Origin: Agrocybe praecox
Lineage: Eukaryota > Basidiomycota > Agaricomycetes > Agaricales > Agrocybaceae
Direction: 5' to 3'
Length of the DNA: 64,000 bases
NCBI GenBank assembly: GCA_964017145.1
Contig: OZ024840.1
Span: forward strand, 3,162,001 to 3,226,000
In this document: positions 11,354-21,437 of the stretch, piece by piece
How positions within the stretch are numbered: the stretch's first letter is position 1
Layout of the letters: the number at the start of each line of letters is the position of its first letter
Made by a program: the position numbers and the translations under genes
The notes under the pieces: model-generated
What the model saw: only the letters and a program-made list of their open reading frames with translations
The model's database searches: none
Told to the model about the DNA's origin: nothing

Positions 11354-12016
11354 TCACCTTGCGATGCATTCAACTTCGACAAGAACATCTCTTGGTAGAC
11401 GAGCGACCTCAACTGCCGATCGTGCTGGTGCATGATTTCCAAAGAACTTGGCATAGACACCGTTAACCGCTACAAAGTCATCCATTGACTTCAAGAACAC
11501 CTACGTTGTTTCAGCAAGATCAGCGACAGGCCATCAAAACACCTTAGGATACAACGCACCGTGGTTTTAGCAACCTTTCCCAGTTCTGACCCAGCAGCCT
11601 CAACAACAGCCTTAAGGTTCTGGAGAGCCTGTTCGGTTTGAGCTTCGACGCCACCTTCGACGATCTGCATCGTCGATGGGACAAGAGGGATGCATCCTGA
11701 GCAGAAAACCAGGTCACCGACTTTGATGGCCTGCGAATATGGCCCAATGGCGGCTGGTGCCTCTGTAGACAGGTAAAATAGGTCGTTATGACTCCCGCAG
11801 TAGACAAGGAATGTACTTACGCGAGGTAGAAACGATAGAGAGAGATTCGTGAGTTGAGGCGACGGAGGACATTGTGGTTGAAGAAAACGCGAAGTTTCTG
11901 GTCGGGTGCGATCTCGGGACGAGTCTTCTTATCGGATAATTCTGGTGACAAAATCCTGGCGTGATCACTCTCAGATTCCGCGCGAATTTAGACATGGTCG
12001 TGGCTGCAGAGATCAT
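11354..12016 (-). CDS. RidA/YjgF family reactive-enamine deaminase, mitochondrial
   Basis: RidA proteins hydrolyse the 2-aminoacrylate-type enamines made by PLP enzymes. Start at 12016 gives a basic, Ser-rich leader of about 45 residues ([20 protein letters not shown]...), a likely mitochondrial presequence; a second ATG ([11 protein letters not shown]) could make a cytosolic form. The core shows [56 protein letters not shown] and the family's substrate-Arg region [20 protein letters not shown], ending VECIAR and TGA. Three exons; the last intron, reading backwards, lies between KTT and VFLKSMDD. Resembles yeast Mmf1/Hmf1. Confidence 0.93.
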
Positions 12017-12415
12017 CGTTACGAATGTCGTGTCCGGGAAAGAAGCAGCTCATTAATATCTCCGGTAGTAATTCTTTATCATTTAAAGTTGTAATTATGT
12101 ATACGACAGCGATTAGGTATATGATAGCACAATCAACGTAGAAATTACATGGTATCCCTGAGTATTAGGATGGGACGGGGATATACAACAACGGTGGTAT
12201 GCAATAGAAAGCTCGAATGACCGAGTGGATAGCTTGTAGCTTGTGAAACGAAGGTGGAGGTAAAAAAAGAAGGCGCTAGTGTGAGAAATCATCGAATCGA
12301 AATTCAGAATGTCGAAAGCAAGTCCGGCTGCACAGTTTCAAGGCGTAGGGTAAAAATTAATCCAAGTAGTGGAGAATTTTGAAGGAGCGCCAAAAAAAGC
12401 ATGAGAATGAGTTTT
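12017..12415. other. Intergenic
   Basis: 399 bases between the RidA start and the G-alpha stop. No coding or RNA feature seen. Confidence 0.5.
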
Positions 12416-14770
12416 TCAAACAAGTCTCATGTTTCGCAGGTTTCCTTTGATTATTATATCGCGCACTGTGCCAGGTAAAATGATCAGCTCCGTTCATTAC
12501 AAAGTAAGGGATAAAGATCATACCAGACGAAATGATAACTGCTGTCCTCCGAGTATCTGTGACGGCAGTGAAGTGTACTACACACAGCATATTATTTGAG
12601 CATCGAGTCATGTCATGAGGAAAAGAAAAATGCGCACTATATAGTTCCCTTTCTTTGTTTGGTGTATAGGTCTGGTGAATGACGCCAAATTTGTTTCGGA
12701 AATCTACGAGTGTTGTATAAGTTTTTATTAACGAGTTTAGATCCGTAGAACAACGCACATTTGGAGACAGAGTCGTAATCATTTGGCCTATCACCATAAG
12801 ACACCATGTGGTGATTCAGTTTGACTCCCGCTTCGAGCTTGGCCTGACATACAACGTTGCGATGAGCATGAACCGTCTTGATGTAAAATGTTCAGTCAAA
12901 TACCTGTAATAGGTCACACTTATTCAGGAAGAGCACAATGTTCACGTTCGCCAATAATTTGCTGGAAACAACGCTTCGCCACAATATAAGTGAATCTTCA
13001 AGGCGGTTTACCCGGGGATCCTAAAAATGGATTTTAGAATTGATCGTCCCTATATCATGGCAAGAAGGTTTTTACCTCGGCAAGAACCTGGTGGGTCGGG
13101 GATGTAATGATGAGTACAACTGACATTCAATAAATGGACCAATACCATACCTGATCAAATACGGAGATCGGGGCAAGGAAGATGATAGCATTTACTGATT
13201 ATAAATAAGTACGGGGCGCAGTCAGTTACAAGGGGCGGCTTACCGTCCTCGAAATACGGAGCCCAGGCCTGCCGCTGATTGCGTGCACCACCCACATCAT
13301 AAATTCTCCATTCCACACCGCGATTGCTTCCGGATGGAATAGAAAATGTATGCTCGACAACACCCATGGTCTTCAACCTAGCCTTGAGAACATCCGCTAT
13401 AATTTTAAACTCGATAAGAATACACTATGAATAGGACGAAAAGGAATGCACCTACCATCGGTGGGGATATATTTCTTAGCCGCAATTCTGTGAATTTCGT
13501 CAAGGTAACTGAAAAATAGGGAATGAATGAGTAAGTAACTAAAGAAAAGTCGGAGACAAACGTACAATCCACCAAGTTCTTCTACCCGGATACGCTTCTC
13601 CTGGAGACGCTTTTTAACTTGTGGGTCTCGCCAGAGTTCCTGCATAGTCTGTGCACACGCATGCAAAGTATGGACAGGGTCGTCTGGATCTTCCCACCAG
13701 CCTTCAATTTCCCCGGAAAGAGGGCTTTTCGGACTTTTGGATTTATTATCAAGCACAAAGATTTTCTTCCAGTTGGTCGAGGTGTGCACGACGACTTCGT
13801 TCTTCCTGGAGGCGTTACTTGGGCCAGCGCCCGCTGATCTGATTCCTACAGAGGAAGACGTCTGTGCTTTGTGCGGGATCTGAATAGTAGGCGCCGGACG
13901 CCCATTGATGTTCATCGGGGTAGGCATATTTTCGTGGGGCCTCAGTAGTTTGGTATACTGTTCCCACTTATACGAAGGACCTAGATGCGTCGCTTCATCT
14001 TCATCGGGTGAAGAGATCAAGCGCATGAGTCGTTCTTCCAGTTCGAAGAGGGGGTCCAGTTTCCTTCTATATGTCTCGTAATTGTTAACCCGTGTGCCAA
14101 GAATGGCAGAGGGAGGACGTCCATCTGAAGTTATTATGACTGACGCAGTCTCCATCGAATCGTCGTCGTCATGATCTTCGGATGTCTCCTCTGGAGCAAG
14201 AGCATCCAATATGCTTTGGAACAGAATCAGTACTAGCTGACACGACTGGGCCAGAAATACACACCGCCTGACTGAACGAACGAGGTTTAAATAAATAACC
14301 GCTCTCCAGGCTATTCGTTCTGCATGGAAGGCAGAAGGAGAATGCAATAGTTGGAATTCTGTTGGAATTCATTAGCAACCCGAACTGAACGTAGAAGCAT
14401 CGAAGGCAGTCAGACTTTCGCGCTAGCGCGAATGGGCACAGGCTGCAGCAGAACGAGGACAAGCGCAGTAGCGCACACACGCCGCGTAACAGAATGTGAA
14501 TTACATACGCTTGAGAGTTGTACTCTTGCCGGACTCTGACTGGCCCAGCAGCAAGACATTAACCTCGGCCTTGTTCCTTTTCTTCTCGTTCCTCTCGAGG
14601 CGAATCAGCTCATCGATAGAGTCACTGACGGTCTTGGCGTCCCTTTCTGCCTTTAGACGGGTCTCTCGCTCGGACTGGGACTCGTCTGGAGGAGGCAAAA
14701 GGGCGGCGGAGAGAGGATCTGAGAGAGTGCGACGACGGGCGTGGGGGTACTCGAGCTTTTGTTTAGGCAT
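12416..14770 (-). CDS. Divergent, expanded heterotrimeric G-protein alpha subunit
   Basis: GTP-binding signalling subunit, minus strand, start at 14770 (MPKQKLEYPHARRRT). The P-loop LLLGQSESGKSTTLK lies about 75 residues in, later than in canonical subunits. The helical-domain region (FHAERIAWRAVIYLNLVRSV) is followed by a low-complexity, acidic and Ser/Pro-rich insertion of roughly 120 residues. Switch I is KARLKTMGVVEHTF (catalytic Arg kept). Switch II is IYDVGGARNQRQAWAPYFED, with Ala where the catalytic Gln normally sits. The guanine motif is VLFLNKCDLL. The usual TCAT motif reads TAVTDT. The C-terminus, after an intron, is DIIIKGNLRNMRLV. The N-terminus lacks the MGxxxS myristoylation signal. 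Belongs to the expanded G-alpha group I know from Agaricomycetes. Activity is uncertain. Confidence 0.93.
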
Positions 14771-15136
14771 GGCATGCAGAAGGAGAGAGAAGGGAAGAAG
14801 AGAGATTATACAATGGCAGGACAGGACGAATTCGCCAAAGAAGCTTCCATAATAGACTGTATTAAATAATGCCACGTGCAAGTGGTAGGCCCAGTCGTCA
14901 GGGTAACATCCTCCTCTTCACCGCTCTACTCGCCAATCCTGCAAATCCCTTTTACTCGTTATTACTTTTGAAACCGTTGCATCAGTAATATCATGCACAA
15001 CTTTGACTGTGGCCCTTTCATCGGAGACCAACATCATGAAGTGATTCCATCGTATCTCTAGCACAGGCTTATTAGTCTGCTCTCTTTTGCAGTTCCCCGT
15101 TCCTTACTGCCAGCGAGTTCCCCAGAAACCTTCGAC
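14771..15136. other. Divergent promoter, G-alpha / membrane protein
   Basis: 366 bases with no recognised element. Confidence 0.5.
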
Positions 15137-16354
15137 ATGGTGGAATTATCTGATATCTTGTCGCTACAAACCGCGAACATATCTGTGACTGCCCTCATTT
15201 CTGGTTCTCCGTCCAACCATTCCATGACGATACCGGCAATGAATCCTTCAATCATAATCCCACCTATCGTCGCAGTACCTTCTGTACTGAAGGTAATGGG
15301 GCCCTCTCGCACCTCCTTGACCATGCATTTGAGTACCTCGTCTGTGGTTCAACTTAGCGTCGCAGTAACTTCTCTACAGACCTTCTCCAGCCATAGTCAG
15401 ACTTCCTCTGCGTCGGTCCCCGCAAAACATTCAAAGACTTCACCTGTAACTCAACCTGCTGTCGCAGCGATGCCGGGAATACACCAAACTACTCCAACTC
15501 TAATTCCACCTTTCTCCACATCGCTGGCAACGAATACCCATTCTTTTCTCTTGACATCAACGTCCATGGACCTGCCTTCGTCCTCTGCTGAACCCTTCTC
15601 AGCTATACCCAAATTTGACATAAGTAGTCCGCCAAATCCAGGAACCCCAATAACACCCGCACCAAATATGTCTACAACTATAACTCCCTCAGTTCTTACA
15701 AATGTCTCATCCGGAGCATTCACGTATCCGACCTTATGCGGAGAATTGTCCGTGTTGACAACGACCACCATCGAGGAAAACACATTAACAGCTACAGTAA
15801 CGACGACATCGATGTCCAAAGCCCGTGCTAATCTCTCAGCCATTCGTGGGGCCGTCATAGGGGGCATAATTGCCGGGACAGTCGCTCTCTTGATAATTAT
15901 GCTTGCCATCATTGGGTATTGTCTTTATCGACGCAAAAAGCGCAACTTTGGGGTAGCGCAAGAGCATTGGAGGAATACCGATAGTAATCCCCGGGCAGAC
16001 CCCATCATGTCCATTCATAGCATAAATTCAACCTTGGCACCTACCTCTGAGCAGGCTGTCCCACCCACGAACAAACTCTCTCTAGGGAAAGTAGCACCGT
16101 CTGCCACATCCCCGTTAGTTTACAGGCCTATCGAAAGTACTACGCGCTGGACCGGTAGCAGGGAAACGTTCATCGAAAGCGACTCGTCAAATCACATTAC
16201 ACAGGGAATACCGTTTATTGGTGCAGATACTGGAGCTCAATTACGAACTTTAAAGACTTGGAGCGGGTCAGGCTTTATTGAAGCCCAAATTCCACCCCAT
16301 AACGGGTACCCTCAGGAGGACATACCTGTTTGTAGAAATGGTTTATATGAATGA
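15137..16354 (+). CDS. Ser/Thr-rich single-pass membrane protein
   Basis: Uninterrupted 405-residue frame. Residues 1-230 are rich in Ser, Thr and Pro, as in heavily O-mannosylated extracellular stalks. One membrane segment at about residues 236-262 (AVIGGIIAGTVALLIIMLAI) is followed by a basic stop-transfer YRRKKR and a polar tail of about 140 residues. No clear N-terminal signal peptide (MVELSDILSLQTANIS), so it would insert through the internal segment or has an unseen upstream exon. Architecture resembles Mid2/Wsc-like sensors, but no Cys-rich WSC domain is present. Function unknown. Confidence 0.75.
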   Translation: MVELSDILSLQTANISVTALISGSPSNHSMTIPAMNPSIIIPPIVAVPSVLKVMGPSRTSLTMHLSTSSVVQLSVAVTSLQTFSSHSQTSSASVPAKHSKTSPVTQPAVAAMPGIHQTTPTLIPPFSTSLATNTHSFLLTSTSMDLPSSSAEPFSAIPKFDISSPPNPGTPITPAPNMSTTITPSVLTNVSSGAFTYPTLCGELSVLTTTTIEENTLTATVTTTSMSKARANLSAIRGAVIGGIIAGTVALLIIMLAIIGYCLYRRKKRNFGVAQEHWRNTDSNPRADPIMSIHSINSTLAPTSEQAVPPTNKLSLGKVAPSATSPLVYRPIESTTRWTGSRETFIESDSSNHITQGIPFIGADTGAQLRTLKTWSGSGFIEAQIPPHNGYPQEDIPVCRNGLYE

Positions 16355-16470
16355 ATAATGCTCTAACTTTTTGTTATAGATCGGTGTCGCCCTTTAGGAT
16401 TTGGGGGTCGTGTTTGCAGGGAATAAATGACATCATTAGTATTATCCCAAGTACTTTAGCTCCCAAAATC

Positions 16471-17534
16471 ATGTTAATGACCATTTTTATGTTGTCTTCC
16501 CTCCATGCGCTATCCTTCACTTCCCTTTTCTTTTTTTTGCGATGCCTTGGCCATGTAATCAAAGTATCGCATTTATCGCCCTTTGTGCTTCGAGGATTCT
16601 CCTACACCACGCCAACATTTTCCACCTCCATCAACAATGTCAACCTCAAATGGCATTGGCCACGACGAAATTCGCCTTATTGGTTGATTATTACATGCAT
16701 TAATTCGGAATACAAGGACGTTCTTTGTCGTATTTCTCTTGACCGAGGCGTGGTCAAAGTGTGGTTTTTTCCGACCTACTTTCGAGTAACAGCTGGACCA
16801 TGGATCGAGACAAGACTAGAGGGCTTTACGGTCAATGTCACCACGTCAAAGAATATCCCTGGATACATCGACCGCCTTAAGAAGAATATCGTGCACAGCG
16901 TAATTAACGGAGAAACAATTCGCCTGCATGAACTGAAGACGAAGATAATTCTTGGTGAAACCAGCGTGGATCAAGCAGGTGCTGATGGCATGGAGGTCCA
17001 AGACAAAGTTCGCGTTTGCATGTCCGCATTGCAATGGCACATACTGGCTTCCTGGTCTAGCAGAATATACTCCTACAATGAGTTGGTAGCCGAGATGCGG
17101 AGAAGTTGCTTGGGCGATAGTGGCTCGTTTGCCTTAATTGCCAAAGACTGCCGCTGGACAAGGATACGTGATTTTAACCTGGAGGAACAAAAGCATTCTC
17201 AATCATACTTTCCTATGTAAGCCGCAGAAAAGTTTCCAAGTCGTCTCCGTAATTGACTACTTAGGAAAACAGTTCTTTCTTTCGAACATTGTTCTCCGTC
17301 CCGTCCACAGTTCTTCAAGCCTACAACGATCCATTGTCCATGGTTGACATACACGCCGTTATGAGTAATATCACTTTCTCCGACTTCCACCTACGTGATG
17401 CAGAGCTGCTGAAAGAGGCCGCAAGCAGGGTCAAGAAAGAGTATTATCAACGTAGTCATCGTCATCCAGGGCTCATGGAGAGCATCGCTTGGGACTTGTT
17501 CCTGAATGAGGTTCTATCGATTTCGAGAAAGTAG
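16471..17534 (+). CDS. Uncharacterised Agaricomycete protein family member
   Basis: The frame is open from 16351; ATGs at 16351 and 16471 are possible starts, and the latter places a hydrophobic stretch (MLMTIFMLSSLHALSFTSLF) at the N-terminus. Conserved-looking core: INNVNLKWHWPRR, VVKVWFFPTYFRVTAGPWIE, LKKNIVHSVINGETIRLHEL, AKDCRWTRI. A second part (YNDPLSMVDIHAVMSNITFS, FHLRDAELLKEAASRVKK, ending SISRK) is in another frame at about 17310-17534. A donor at 17168 (phase 1) joined to the acceptor before 17311 would restore the frame, but this splice is a guess. The core recurs, decayed, at 20955-21315. I recall similar hypothetical proteins in mushrooms; function unknown. Confidence 0.55.
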
Positions 17535-18466
17535 AATACATTGTTTGGACTTTTTTTCACGGGTATTCGCGGTAGAGCGCTGCAGAAATGAATTCAATTT
17601 CTTGTGTTAGCTTTTTAAAGGTACCGGGCCGCCAAATAAGGTAGACGTGGGAATATAATTTCAACGCCGCTTGTTCTCGTTGACTCCCTCGATTTACTCA
17701 CTTCGAAGGTACGACTCCCTTCTCCCTCTTGTCTCATTCCACTGACAGAATGTCTGAATATGGTCTGCTATTTCCACCTCAAGTACGATGCCCAATGCCC
17801 CTGTGACTTGCTGCATACTATACAGTGTGCCGCAGCGAGCGGGACAGATAATTAAAGACGTTCTTATGTGCCCTGAATCTTCGCTCTGGTCAAATTGGGC
17901 AACCCTTTGACAATAGAGAGCAATTCTTGGTTATCATATGAAGATCTATGCTTCTGGGGTGCCAATACCTACTATCGATGAAGAAGGATACCGCTCTATG
18001 TACCCCAACTCTCAGTGCCAAGAGCCTACTGGATCACATCGAAGGTCTTGTTCCATAAATGCCTCAAATACTCCCAGCACCGAACATCGTCGGAAGCCAA
18101 TGCATATACTTGGACTCACCATCTCTCGTCCACTTCCTGACGAAAAATCGATTGTCATGCGAAGGATGGCGACATGTACACTATGAAATTCTAGAGACGC
18201 TGCTATAGTCGGAAGTCGGTGAATATTGAATTTTTTTACTGGTCTGACCCTAAGGTTAAGGAACATTCGCCCCAGGAGACTTAGCTCGTATCACACGTTT
18301 TCCAAAAAAAAAAAAACGCCAGAAGTTGTGGAACTTGAAGCTTAATTAATGCCTCAAGTCACAAGAACAATTCTAATATTTTCAAGTTTCCATTGGAGCT
18401 CTCTAAAAGTGACAACGAAGTCCCGGATCTAAATCTCGAAATATCTGGGGGACGTTATGCACTGCA
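17535..18466. other. Intergenic, tyrosinase upstream region
   Basis: About 930 bases. Holds a 12-base A tract near 18306. An 82-codon frame at 17938..18186 has no recognisable domain or splice support and is not called. Confidence 0.5.
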
Positions 18467-18473
18467 TATAAAA
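18467..18473 (+). promoter_or_regulatory. TATA box of the tyrosinase gene
   Basis: TATAAAA about 155 bases before the ATG. The distance is explained by a 5'-UTR intron. Confidence 0.6.
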
Positions 18474-18550
18474 TGTGCGTACGAGCTTCCAGTCCAGCCA
18501 GTTGAAAACAACTTCCTCACATCCAACTACTACTTCTGCCTCACTAGCTA

Positions 18551-18615
18551 GTAAGTCATCATACACACATCTTCGTCCTTTCATGCTCATCGACTGATAT
18601 AAATGCTGTGTACAG
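18551..18615 (+). other. Probable intron in the tyrosinase 5' UTR
   Basis: Consensus donor GTAAGT at 18551, branch-like CTGAT at about 18594 and acceptor TACAG ending at 18615, six bases before the start codon. Length 65 nt, typical of this window's introns. It lies wholly in the leader between the TATA box and ATG. Confidence 0.6.
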
Positions 18616-18621
18616 CCCACC

Positions 18622-20366
18622 ATGAGCCGCGTTCGCTACTCTCTCGCGTATATTCAAAACCTGTACGACACGGGTGAAGATCGTTCGAAGCTTGAAAACC
18701 TTATTCGGGCATTCCGAGGCATTCATGCTCTTCCTCCTGACAATCAAAACTCTTTCTTTTACCTTGGTGGTTTGCACGGCTTGCCTTTCCGTGGACCTGG
18801 AGAAAAGGACCCAAATTGGTGGGGAGGATATTGCTGGCACGACAGCGTTCTTTTCCCTACTTGGCATCGTATCTATCTGCTCAAACTTGAGGATGCTTTG
18901 CGGAGCGTCCCTGGCTGTCAAGATGTCACTCTCCCGTTCTGGGATCAGCTCGCTAATCTGAATGCTCCTGGCCAACCCCTCATCCCTACTGTCCTTACCT
19001 CCCCGACCTTTGAATTGGATGGTCGCACTGACAATCCGCTTTACTCTTACAAGCTTCAAAAGGACTTGGTCCAGAATGTTGAGGGCGCAAACCACCGCTA
19101 CAGTAAACATGCAGGCTACAATACTGTTCGGTACCCCCTCTCAGGTGAACTTCACAAAGATTGACATATATATCCTATGATGCTCACTATCGTTGTTTGC
19201 TAGGTTTGGTGGGAACCGACGCCGACAGAGCGCAAACCGAGGTGCACAATGCCGGATTCCCGGACCCAGTTAAAAACACAGCGATCCTGAACGACAACGT
19301 CACTCAGTGGCTGAAGGGTACCGTCATTATCCCGAATGACCCTGAGAACACTCGACAGCCAGACACGTACTCTGTTGAAGCTAGATATATCAGATGCCTC
19401 CTAGCACCGAACTACACCGTTTTCTCGAACACGGCATCCCAGAACCAGTGGATCAAAGATCATGGTCTTGACCCTTCAAGTCACTACGTCGTTTCTCTGG
19501 AGAGCCCACACAACGCGATCCATCTTTCCCTCGGAGGTTTCTACCAGGCAGGAGTTTATAATGCTGCTCCCATCCGTGGCGCCAATGGCGATATGGGAGA
19601 TAACGAAACAGCTGGTTTCGATCCGATATTCTACTTCCACCATTGCTTCATCGACTACACTTTCGCAATCTGGCAACGTATCTGGGGTCGCACCACACGC
19701 GGTAGCTTGCAAATTATCGATGGATATCCTGGAACCTTTCTGGGCCCAGGAGAGGGGCAACCCCCCGATTTCCCTCCCGGTACTCATATCGACTTGAATA
19801 CCCCTCTCTATCCGTTCAAAATGGCCAACGGAGCAGACTTCACCTCGAACGATGCGACTGATCTCAACGAGTTGGGTATATCGTATGGCATCGGTTCCCT
19901 TGATCCCATAGTTCCCCATAACCTTGAGCTTGGCCAGAGGACTGGAAAAACTGTTTTCGACACTATCAGTTCCAGAGTGAACCCCATGAAAACTATAGGC
20001 CAGGATCCAAGTGCCCCCAATCCATTCGCAGTCACCAAAAGAGTACACAGCATCAGCCGTGCACAATACGACAGTTCCTTTGTTGTTCGCCTGTACGCCC
20101 GTGGGTATGACGGCAAAGAGGTGGAAGTCGGGAGGGAAGCCATTTTGAGCCGTTGGAACCTGAAAGGTTGCGTCAATTGCCAGAACAATCTTGACGTGGA
20201 AGTGTTTGTTCCCATCCACCCGGTTACATTGGAAGGACTTGGAGGGCCAGACAAAGCGAAAATCGACTGGGTAGTCAAGATCCACACTCGCGATGGAAAG
20301 ATCCACGAACCTGCTGACGGCATTCCAACGCGCGGAGGTGGCCTTCCCATGGTCGATGATCTTTAA
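18622..20366 (+). CDS. Tyrosinase (polyphenol oxidase)
   Basis: Type-3 copper enzyme oxidising monophenols and o-diphenols to quinones, for melanin and browning. Two coding exons (18622-19144, 19204-20366) give 561 residues. CuA ligands: GGLHGLPF, YCWHDSVLF, FPTWHRIYLLKLE; the Cys two residues before the second His suits the Cys-His thioether of fungal tyrosinases. CuB ligands: SPHNAIHLSLGG and DPIFYFHHCFIDYTFAIWQ. The C-terminal part (SFVVRLYARG, EAILSRWNLKGCVNCQNNLD) matches the domain that masks the active site in the latent enzyme. No signal peptide, so likely cytosolic. Flanked by an uncharacterised gene and a broken copy of it. Confidence 0.96.
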
Positions 20367-20954
20367 GATGGTTCACGGGCGTGTAAAAAAGGAAAGTACT
20401 TGGTTTTCTGTTCTGCTTTCAACAAATTCTGCGCTTCAACAGCGCCTCGTCTCGAATTCGCCCTGAATTAACTCTACAAAATCAAATGTACTACTAGCGA
20501 TTATATCAAATCAATTTACCGTCATTCATACATCGCTATGCGAATTGAAAGATAAAGTCAATCAAATGTCCGAGTAGTATAGAATGAAAGCCTAACATAT
20601 GTATGAACTTGTTAAATTTAGATCAAGGGATCAGTAACACTATAAATATCTAATACAATAGAGCGCCTAAAACGTAGCTAGCAGAATTTATGTGTGCGCG
20701 CCGTTCATAAATTTCCTACACAGTTCCGAGAGCGTCAAATGCTGAGAGGACCAACTAGAGATTTACTGGCCATGGCAAATGTCTATGATATAAGCGACCA
20801 TATAGATGCCTCTCTTCCACAGACCATGCTAACAAATTCAATTTACACACTATCCGGGCTTCTTGCGTTACTGCTTATGAAATTCTAAGTTCCCTTCACG
20901 AGCTAATACCACCATGTTTTTAAAATATCACGAATATCTTTCTTGATAATCGAA
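20367..20954. other. Intergenic, tyrosinase downstream region
   Basis: AT-rich 3' flank, with no recognised gene. The small frame at 20694..20888 lacks support. Confidence 0.5.
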
Positions 20955-21315
20955 GGTTTCTCGTATTTCACGCCGCAATGGCTTGTGTCCATTGACAACA
21001 TCAAATTCGACTACCGCTGGCCTCCCAGGGCACCTTCTTACGTGCTTTCAACCATATCCGATCAATATAAATATAGAGACGAAGCTGTCCATATCTCTCT
21101 TGACTAGGCGATGGTCAAAATATGGGTATTCACGACATATTTCAGGCTTACAGATGGACCATGGATAGAAACGACAACAAATGGTTTCGTGATGCCAGTC
21201 ACTTCTTCGAAGCAATCCCATTGCTCGTCGATCGCATTAAAACAAACATCACCCGCAGTGTTATCAGCGGGGAAACCATCCGTTTGAACTCGATAAACGT
21301 TAAAACGATGTTTGG
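20955..21315 (+). pseudogene. Decayed copy of the 16.5-17.5 kb uncharacterised gene
   Basis: Conceptual translation follows the upstream gene piece by piece: GFSYFTPQWLVSIDNIKFDY and RWPPR against GFSYTTPTF, INNVNLKWHWPRR; HISLD against RISLD; MVKIWVFTTYFRLTDGPWIE against VVKVWFFPTYFRVTAGPWIE; then, after a frameshift, DRIKTNITRSVISGETIRLN against DRLKKNIVHSVINGETIRLH. An in-frame stop lies at the ISLD junction (TGACTAG near 21103) and a frame change between about 21210 and 21225. Similarity ends near 21315, so the copy is also truncated. It brackets the tyrosinase with its intact relative. Confidence 0.75.
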
Positions 21316-21437
21316 CCAATTGGGGGTGCGTCGGTGCTTGTTTGTATTTAGAATCGATTCCCTATTTTACTAGAAAAGGTCCACGTACAATCTCTATACA
21401 AAAAAAGACTGGCCAGATGAGCTGTTAACTCGAGGCT

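Noticed and set aside
12205..12260. tRNA-Ser-like fragment (GACCGAGTGGAT)
   Set aside because: No acceptor stem, anticodon arm or T-arm sequence follows; no complete tRNA was found anywhere in the window.
12357..12797. 146-codon minus-strand frame read as a separate gene
   Set aside because: It is the 3' end of the G-alpha gene read through introns; splicing gives TAVTDTRRTAVIISS joined to VRDIIIKGNLRNMRLV.
13100..13440. Loss of the magnesium-binding switch-I threonine in G-alpha (RLKTMG)
   Set aside because: Alignment to the canonical R-V-K-T-T-G places the Met one position after the magnesium ligand, so the ligand Thr is kept.
16351..16354. ATGA overlap of the membrane-protein stop with an ATG, suggesting an operon-like coupling
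   Set aside because: Eukaryotic gene pair; the downstream gene has a better start at 16471, so the overlap is probably chance.
17938..18186. 82-codon frame upstream of the tyrosinase
   Set aside because: No recognisable motif and no support beyond length.
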